Position numbers and translations under genes: made by a program. A stretch of DNA of 64,000 nt from Branchiostoma lanceolatum (Eukaryota > Chordata > Leptocardii > Amphioxiformes > Branchiostomatidae): NCBI RefSeq assembly GCF_035083965.1, contig NC_089732.1, forward strand, positions 15,259,424 to 15,323,423, in the 5' to 3' direction. The notes beneath the pieces are model-generated. The model was not told the origin of the DNA. It saw only the letters and a program-made list of their open reading frames with translations, and made no database searches. Positions 56,901-64,000 of the stretch are shown here, piece by piece (within the stretch, counting starts at the first letter, position 1; the number at the start of each line of letters is the position of its first letter).

Positions 56901-58585
56901 AGGAACTGTTTTTTCGGCCAAGCTAGTAAGTTTGCAGATAGGTTTTCCCCTCACTGGGATATACGCGGCTACCTTTCAGTTTTCAGTAAATTACTCTCCG
57001 ACGTTTTCCCTTTGCTAGGGTTAGCCCGTTTTCCGTACGGATTGAATCAAGTCTGTGTTCAACAGAAGTTACTTTTTTTTTTTTTTTTTCCTGACGCAGT
57101 GCTTTTTCAAAGTACCTTTTTTCGTTAGGACTGACTCTTAAACTAGAGTCCTTTTATGGAGAGAATTTTTTCTTTCGGCCTCTATAAACCTGGCCTTTAC
57201 GTATATACTCTCACCTCTCAAATAGGAGGTGAGAGTAGGCTTTGCCGTTCAGAGTTTTAAGGAGCACTCGGCAATTTACGAGTTGCTCGCATCATCTTTT
57301 TTTTGCAAAACCTCTTGGAAGTTCCTAGACTCTGCCAGTCAGTTACCTACGTTCCTTCGGGACCCTTCGGAACCAGTGACATACACTTAATATTTGTACG
57401 ACTGAAGTGTACTGACATAGGATGGGTATATAAATAAAATTCTTGGCACGCGGAGGTGCTTTAATAACACTGTTCTAGGACACATCATCCTGGTTGTATC
57501 ATTGCTTGATGTTTCCTACTCTTTACCCTACAACTGTAGGGTAGGTTTTCATTATGAGTTTGTCATGGTCAGCCTTGACCAAAGGGAACCTTTTTACTCA
57601 TTAACCGAGAATTCGGTCGAGCTCAATAGACCGTGAGGTCTCCACACCCTCTAGACAAGTCCGTTCCACATGAGGTTCGTCAGCAGAGACGGTACTAAGA
57701 ATCTCATCTCTCAGACGGAATACAGGGATACACCTGGGTTCACTGAGACGGACAGAGACTGAAGACAAGCAGGGTTTCTCCTCAGTGTGGAGTACTTGGT
57801 CTCGCTAGCGCCATTGGAAAGTGTTTTCGGTTTCACAAATGCTGAACAAGGTATTTAGTATCATTGAGATCATGCAAGACGACTTGCAGTTCACATGTTT
57901 ATAGTTAATATCCTGCCTAGATATTTCTTTGACCCATTGAGTATCGTTGGGTACACTCCTATTCCATGTTATGAAGGATGTTTATAATTACTTTACACAT
58001 GTTTATGTGTGCTTAGAGTTTCACATGCTTTGTAGTTTTCTTCACGAGAAGTGTGAGAGACTTGGCGGTTTTATTTACCGTATAGCCTAGTAACATGATA
58101 GGGCATATGTGGTGATTTAAATAGTCATGAATCACCTTTTTCGGACCAGCCTATTCGTTATAAATCGAATTATCAAGCTGTGTGCAGGGTCCTTTTTCAA
58201 ACATGTTTCAGTTGACAACAATTTTCCTTTTCAATTGCCTTGTCTTTACGATTTCTTCTTTTTTACTCCCACGGTCATCAATTTGATCACATGTATGTGT
58301 ATTTAGTCTTGTTTTCACAAACAGGTTTGGTCTCCAGTTGTCCAGATCCTTCCCAGTAGAAGTTCTACGCCCTCGGCTGCCTACAAGAAGTTCTACGCCC
58401 TCGGCTGCCTACAAATCCGGGGTTCAGTTATCGGTTGGGACAACAGACAGGCGTCACATGATTCAACGGTGCAGGTTTTTCAACCTTCCGTCACTCAGAC
58501 GTTTCGCTCAGTTGGTCAGACAGTACTGGCCTCAGCTTCAAAATCATGCTATCTTGACCACGGCACACTAGCAGGGAAGACAACT
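53979..58585. mobile_element. 4.6 kb region bracketed by inverted repeats (possible large non-autonomous element)
   Basis: AGTTGTCTTCCCTGCTAG at 53979 continues GTGTGCCGTGGTCAAGATAG, and the whole is inverted at 58548-58585. A longer inverted match, 54010-54137, pairs with 58710-58825. No frame above about 150 codons and no known domain. The interior has CpG-rich tandem repeats (54684-55060), T-rich stretches, small hairpins (CTCTCACCTC / GAGGTGAGAG at 57209-57236) and a 28-bp tandem pair at 58359-58414. Family unknown. Confidence 0.5.
54684..55060. repeat. Three degenerate CpG-rich tandem units, about 105-125 bp
   Basis: CGGC(C/T)GAACA.GCCTA.AGGCGG-type words recur at about 54726, 54829 and 54952, and CAGACTCCG..-type words at about 54684, 54910 and 55015. 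The 152-residue frame through it follows the repeat. Confidence 0.6.
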
Positions 58586-58621
58586 TAAAATTAGGACAAA
58601 CTTACGTGCAGGACACTTGTA

Positions 58622-58849
58622 GTTGTCTTCCCTTGTGTGCCGTGGTCGATCCCACCCTTTCTTTCTTTTTCCCAGCCCTCCGATTATTCGGCCAGTACTG
58701 GACGAAAAGAGTGATGGGAATCCGGAGGGGACCACTTGAGCCGGAGGTAGGGATGGTTCATTTCTGCTTCCGGGGAGGGACTACAAAGAGCTTGTGGCAT
58801 TGATGGAAGGCAAGAATAATGCTATCTTGACCACGGCACACAAGGGAAG
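58622..58849. mobile_element. 228-bp short inverted-repeat element
   Basis: AGTTGTCTTCCCTTGTGTGC at the left end is inverted at the right (..GCACACAAGGGAAGACAACT). Immediately outside, a 36-bp segment beginning ACAAGTGTCCTGCACG at 58850 occurs inverted at 58586-58621, extending the palindrome. Related to the ends at 53979 and 58585. Confidence 0.65.
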
Positions 58850-58899
58850 ACAACTACAAGTGTCCTGCACGTAAGTTTGTCCTAATTTTAAGTTATCTG

Positions 58900-59070
58900 C
58901 CACTAAAAAATCATAGAACGTTCAGGTCAAAAGATACAAAAAACAGGATTTCTCTGGAGTACCAAGGTCACATACCAGGGGGCCAAAAATAACCCATCGC
59001 CTTCCTCTTCCAAACACCTACCCACATACCAAAGGCCATTACAATCCATCAAGAGTTATGCTTGCAGAAA

Positions 59071-59138
<68 letters not shown>

Positions 59139-59575
59139 AACACACACAAACACACACACTCACAAACACACAGGGCTCGAAATACTGGGTGCATGTGCAC
59201 CTTTGTGCACCCAAAATTGGAGCTGTGCACCTACTTTTGACTGTGGGTGCACCAGTGCACCTAGATATTTTTGTAGGCTATAGGTTAGAGGTAATACTAG
59301 TATTATATACAAGTGCATTCAGAATATTCTTTGAATTTAAATGTCTAAAAAAGTAGTATTACCTTAAAGTTTGCTGTATTAGATTGATGTATTACTTTGG
59401 CATTTTGAAGTTAGCTATAGAATTTCAGATGAAGACTTTATCTCAAGTTGTGCACATGGATTTTTAGGTAAGGTGCGCCAGTGCACCTATTTCCAAAAAT
59501 GAGTTTTAAACCCTGCACACACACACATCCAAAACTATATCTCTTGTTTTCATGGAGATAATAAGAGACTTCAAG
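58900..59575. repeat. Dispersed repeat with nested (CA)n and hAT-like MITE
   Basis: Same family as 25480-25862 (ends TTTTCATGGAGATAAT at about 59545-59560). It contains a (CA)n microsatellite at 59076-59170 and a MITE at 59171-59515. Confidence 0.65.
59171..59515. mobile_element. hAT-like MITE, second copy
   Basis: Starts CAGGGCTCGAAATACTGGG and ends GAGTTTTAAACCCTG. It contains the same GGTGCAC-rich interior as 38562-38940, in the opposite orientation. It inserted into CA repeats, so the target duplication cannot be read. Confidence 0.7.
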
Positions 59576-59740
59576 TTTAAGTTCCCAGAATGCCAGATAT
59601 TTAGTTATTATTCTATCTATTTCTTTGTACTAAGTAGTCAAATATATTTTGAAGAAATGTGGGCCACAATTTCCTTGACTTTACGATTTCCAAAACTGAA
59701 ACTGTATTTCATCAATGACTGTTTTTCTTCTGTTTGCAGG

Positions 59741-61452
59741 TGACAGGTGACAGTCAGATAGAGGAGATCATCCTTGAGTGTAATGAAAGTTGGGTATACC
59801 CAAGGTTGTTTATGGATCAGTTAATGGCGTTAAGGTCTGAGGGTCACCTGGTGGACGTGACCCTGTGTGCTGAAGGGAAGGAGATCTCCTGTCACAGACT
59901 GGTCCTGTCGGTTTGCTCTGACTACTTCCACGCCATGTTCCGTGGAGGCCACAGCGAGAGTAAGAAGGACAAGATAGAGATAGGCGGAGTGAGTGCAGAG
60001 GCACTACAGCTGCTGGTGGACTATGCATACACAGCCAAAGTCACCATCACCAACATTGCTATTCAGCCTTTGTTTGAAGCAGCCAACATGCTGCAGTTTA
60101 GATCAGTCGAAGATATATGTGAAGATTTTCTGACAAAGCACTTAAGCCCTAAAACATGTTTGGTAACTTGGGCATTGGCAGACAAGGTGTCATGTAAAGG
60201 GTTGTTAGGGAAAGCCAAGAGCCATGCTCTGAAAAACTTTGAAGACGTATGCACAACAGATGACTTCCTTGCTCTACCCGTAGACTTTCTGAAGACGTAC
60301 ATCTCAGATGATGGCCTTCATGCTAAGAAAGAAGAACTAATCTTGGAGGCGATCATACTTTGGGCAAGACATGATCTTAAGGAACGTCAAAGTCACCTCA
60401 AAGTTCTGCTGGAGTGTGTTCGCTTCTCACTTGTGGACCAAGACTATCTGAAGAACATCATGGAGAGGGACAAGGAGTTAATGCTGTTAGCAGGAGTTGA
60501 GGAACTCTCAAAAGATCAATCTACACCAGGAAGACCTCGCCAGATTCACCAAGAAGAAATTCTTGTTCTAGGTGGTCGCACACTGTCAACACAAGGAGAT
60601 AAGTTTAAGCGTAATCGTAATATGTACAGGCTTGGCCCCCACTGTGATTGTACTGCTATTACTCCGCTGCCAGAAATCCTTCAAGTAAGCAGGAAATTTG
60701 CAGCATGTGTTGTTAACAATGATGTGATTGTAACAGGGGGGGACATAATTGAGTCTGAATTTGAAGCATGGAGGTACAAACCATCTCTGAATTCTTGGAC
60801 TGAGCTAGGGTCCCTCGTTAGAGGAAGATATGATCATGGGATGGCAGTGCTGCAGGGACAGGTTTATGTCGTCGGTGGTCGGTACGATGATGATGATATC
60901 GTAGGTCTTCCTGACGTTGAGTTGTACAATGAAGGGAACAACAGTTGGAACGAGGTAGCACCACTGCAACAGGGAGTTTGTGAGTTTGGCATAACGACCA
61001 GTGGTGACAAAATCTATGTGTTCGGTGGTAGGATCAGTCACACTGAAAAAACTGCTTTTTGTCAGTGCTATGACCCCACTTCGGATCTGTGGACTTTTGT
61101 AACACCATTGCCAAAGTCAATGTTTGACATAAAAGCTTGTACAGTTAACTCTAAGATATATCTGGTTGGTGGACAGTTAGCCCATGTCCTGTGTTATGAT
61201 CCTCAGAAAGACTGCTTGGTGGAAATGACTCGTCCACTAACTGCGTGGTGTAAAAGTGGAGCAACTGTGTGTGGCTCTGAGATCTACATCACTGGTGGCT
61301 GTGGTGAACGATTCAGAACAACAAAAGATATCATTGCCACAGTTCAGTGTTACAATGTGAGCAGTAATACCATGATTATGGTTAAAAACTTGCCTCTTCC
61401 ACTACTGGGACATATCACTTTAACAGTGCAAAAACCACAGTCTTGTAAATAG
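59741..61452 (+). CDS. Kelch-like protein K5 (BTB-BACK-Kelch), start codon lost or in an upstream exon
   Basis: An uninterrupted frame of about 570 codons follows a strong 3' splice site (TTCTGTTTGCAG, 59728-59739). BTB (DVTLCAEGKEISCHRLVL, DYFHAMFRGG), BACK and kelch blades ILVLGG, NDVIVTGG, QVYVVGG, KIYVFGG, KIYLVGG and EIYITGG are complete. K1-K4 have ACAATGGACGAC-like sequence after the acceptor; K5 reads ACAGGTGACAGTCAG, with no ATG. The first ATG in frame is 59812 (27th codon from 59734), just before the BTB core. An upstream coding exon at 50523-50603 would join in frame. Opposite strand to K1-K4. Likely role: CUL3 adaptor, substrate unknown. Confidence 0.82.
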
Positions 61453-63040
61453 GGACGTATCTGAAATAGCTCTGTTTGAGCAAGATGTCCCTGGCATTTT
61501 GCAGCCATAGATGTTAAAAAAGTTTTTTCCTTTTGAGATGTGAATGCATTCCTCACCAAATTGAAAACAAAAAAAATGTTCTTGTCACATATATAACCCA
61601 TAGGACTAGATTATGGTCTCTTTTATAATAGACATATGTATTCAAGCTGTTTACCTTGTAACAAATAGGGCTGTGGGGTGTTTGGTATCTTAGCCCCTAT
61701 CTTAGCCATATATGAACTCAGCCTAACAGTCCGATTGCTATCTGTGAGTCTTGCATTTATTGATCCATATAATACTCAACACTAACATATACAGGTCTAG
61801 GGTAATATGCTGAGGATGCAATGTACATATAGATAGATGTTAGTAGGTATATCAGGTCTAGGGTTACAGCACAGGGTCTATATGGAACTAAGTGTTATGG
61901 ATAATTATGCATATAACAAACTACTGAAGATCATGTATGTTACAACGTTATTAATCTTGGATATCAAAAGATTTGACATTTTTACCAACAAACCAGATCT
62001 GAGTATTTCTAATAGAATATAGGAGGAGATTAGATACATTGACAATGTAAGAGAACATTGTAATTTACTTGTATTAAGAACTCTAGTACATTCCTTACCC
62101 AATTAAACTTTCTTGCTGGGTACCTTTCCTAAGATACATAATAAATGTTAAAGAAGGTGAAATGGCTTAAAGAGAATTTTGTATACTAGATAAGGAGGGA
62201 GTGGTTATTCGTTAAAGTTTTAAATCTAGCAGTGTTCTGGTGATAAGGCTTTTATAATGTCCATTAACTGATTAGATATGGGACCAGTTACCTTATAGTA
62301 TAGTAGTAATTGTAGTTGCTTGTGTTAAAAAGGGAGAAATCTAAGAGTTATTTTTGATAACATTTTAATAGAGTGAACCATGTACATTGCATTACTAGTA
62401 ACACAAAGATCAATCAAGCTAAAGATGAACACAGACATGCATTCCAGACAGTCATTAACTGATTTGATATACTTAGTGTTTACTGTTACTGTTAACCTTT
62501 ACTGTTTCTATTGTTAACTGTTACTGTTTGTTTTATTACTGTTACTGTTTGTTTTATTACCTTTACAGTTGATATTGTTTACTGTTACTGTTTAGCTTTT
62601 TTGACTGTTGCTGTGCTATACATTAAAGCTGAAAGTGACAAGACAAGGCTCAAACTGAACTGGGCTTTGGCCTGTGAAAATGAGTTCTAAGTAATTGACC
62701 AATTGTCAGGCATCTATTGATGCAAGTATTTTGAATAAACTAACAAGGTCAAGACTCAAATTCATCTGAGCGGTACATTTCAATTACTGATTCATAGATC
62801 AATAAATGGTGATGGCTAATCCTTGGAAATATTTTACGAGAAGCTAACAAATCAATTATTAAAGACTAATTATTATCAATTGCAGATTTTCTTCCTTAAG
62901 CCCTGCTCAAGTTATAGATTATATCGTCCAGGTCTTTTTGGGGGAAATGTTTCAATAAACATCACCCGGTTCTCTTAAAAAATCTTAGTCCAATACTTGT
63001 AGAAACCGGTAAGAGTTGGTACTGACTGTGTAATCAAATC
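61453..63040. other. 3' flank of K5, no gene seen
   Basis: AT-rich. TTACTGTT-type short tandem words occur at 62475-62600. An AATAAACTAAC word at 62731 could be a distal polyadenylation signal, but nothing decides it. Confidence 0.45.
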
Positions 63041-63045
63041 AGCTA

Positions 63046-63200
63046 ATTTGAGGTAGAACGTCGATAAGCTGACAAAAAGTGATATTTTTCGAGTAATAAG
63101 GTTAGGAGTTCAAAGGTGAAGTCACGTCCACAATGCACTGCGCATTTCTGTGACCTGTTTGACGCTTGGGTCTTTGTTGTCCGCTTTCTTCCTATTTTCA
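63046..63200 (+). promoter_or_regulatory. Plus-strand promoter module for a gene beyond the window
   Basis: Matches the 50.36 kb module: GAGGTAGAACGTCGATAAGC, AGTTCAAAGGTGAAGTCACG, then CGTCCACAATGCACTGCG (63125-63142) and TCTGTGACCT. No kelch-like coding exon follows before 64000. Confidence 0.5.
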
Positions 63201-63505
63201 TCTACTTAGTACATAATTCCACCAGGGTACAGAATTTAACCACCCTGAAAAGATACGTCCAAACAGATCTCCAACCCGACTAGCCTGGGTGCCATGCTAT
63301 TTCTACCGGGGCTCCTACACTCGCTTCTTCGTAATAATTCTTTGTATGCTAAGAATGCATTTAGTGTACCAAACATGCCGGTATACACTTTCAGCACTGG
63401 AACCAAGTGCTGAAAAAGGAGAGCGTGGTTTTCGTAGTTTTGCAAAACAAGGTAAAGCAGTTGAACCTCAGACTGAGGACGAAGAATGACGCTTTCTTAA
63501 ATGTA

Positions 63506-64000
63506 ACAAGAGTTCTACGACCTTATACCTTCGCCAAATGATTTTGACCTATATGACTGAGTGTTTTTCACCAATCATCAATCATACCAGTTGATCACCT
63601 TCACCCAAACCTCCTTGTTATGACTATGAGCTTAACAAAGAAGGTTATGCTAACATTTATCATCAATTATGCAAATAAGCTCCCATCTTATTAGCATAAG
63701 TTGATTCAATGGTGTTCACATTCACACAACTTCCTAATGCCACAAGTATGAAATTGCCGTCATTTACTAGTATGGAATTATAGTAGTTTCTCATTAATTA
63801 TGCAAATTAGGCCCACATTTGCATATTTCCTATCTATCAACATTCCTCTCTTCCTTAGTTACAAATGTCACATATTTGAATAGTCATATCATGGAACACA
63901 GCAGATTTTTAAAATCGCCTCATTAATTATGCGAGTTAGAATTTGATTTGCATAATTATCATCCAATCATACAAAGCATCACGTAAGCTATCTACATACC
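63506..64000. repeat. 5' part of the TACCTTCGCC dispersed repeat, cut by the window end
   Basis: Starts AAGAGTTCTACGACCTTATAC and aligns with 34273 onward, including the TTATGCAAAT words. It continues past the last base. Confidence 0.7.

Noticed and set aside
59039-59283. His/Thr-rich and Cys/Val-rich frames on both strands
   Set aside because: Translation of the (CA)n tract and the hAT-like MITE.

Overview
The window reads as genomic DNA of an invertebrate deuterostome, most likely an amphioxus (Branchiostoma). That is inference from four things seen together: a local array of kelch-like (BTB-BACK-Kelch) genes with uninterrupted coding exons, secreted sushi-module exons, CR1/L2-type LINEs, and a very dense mix of small DNA transposons. 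There are GT-AG introns, poly-A tails and microsatellites, and nothing bacterial.

Layout. (1) 23-677: a piggyBac-like MITE. (2) 1053-6805, minus strand: an 11-exon SLC17-family anion transporter that I could join in frame to 471 residues. (3) 6935-9395: two nearly identical 1.23 kb tandem copies. (4) 9.4-16.7 kb: gene-poor, with a decayed LINE 3' end (11946-12864) and an exactly symmetric CRE / TCTCGCGAGA dyad at 15197-15264. (5) 16.7-48.2 kb: four minus-strand kelch-like units (K1 16752-18507, K2 27357-29117, K3 36725-38467, K4 43824-45607). Each has an intronless coding exon, a 5'UTR intron and a recurring upstream module with a first-exon splice donor and, originally, a ZNF143/Staf-type site. 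Between K1 and K2 lies a small secreted sushi-protein gene (plus strand, 22142-24968). K2's 5' intron holds a full-length CR1-type LINE (29798-34117). (6) 50.3-63.2 kb: the same promoter module on the plus strand, twice. One copy may serve the plus-strand kelch-like gene K5 (59741-61452); the other (63.05 kb) would serve a gene beyond the window. Between them lie a pogo-like MITE, a fold-back tRNA-like element and a 4.6-4.9 kb inverted-repeat-bracketed region. (7) 63506-64000: the start of a dispersed repeat that runs off the window.

How it fits together. The kelch-like units arose by local duplication of a whole promoter - first exon - intron - coding exon cassette. K1 pairs with K4, and K2 with K3. 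Only K3 is plainly intact. K2 and K4 each carry one nonsense codon, and both have lost the Staf-type motif that K1, K3 and the plus-strand modules keep. K1 has a 4-bp insertion that disconnects its ATG, and K5 has lost its ATG. The array looks like a birth-and-death gene family caught midway, with promoter decay tracking coding decay. Because the paralogous introns align, several transposon insertions can be defined against their empty sites.
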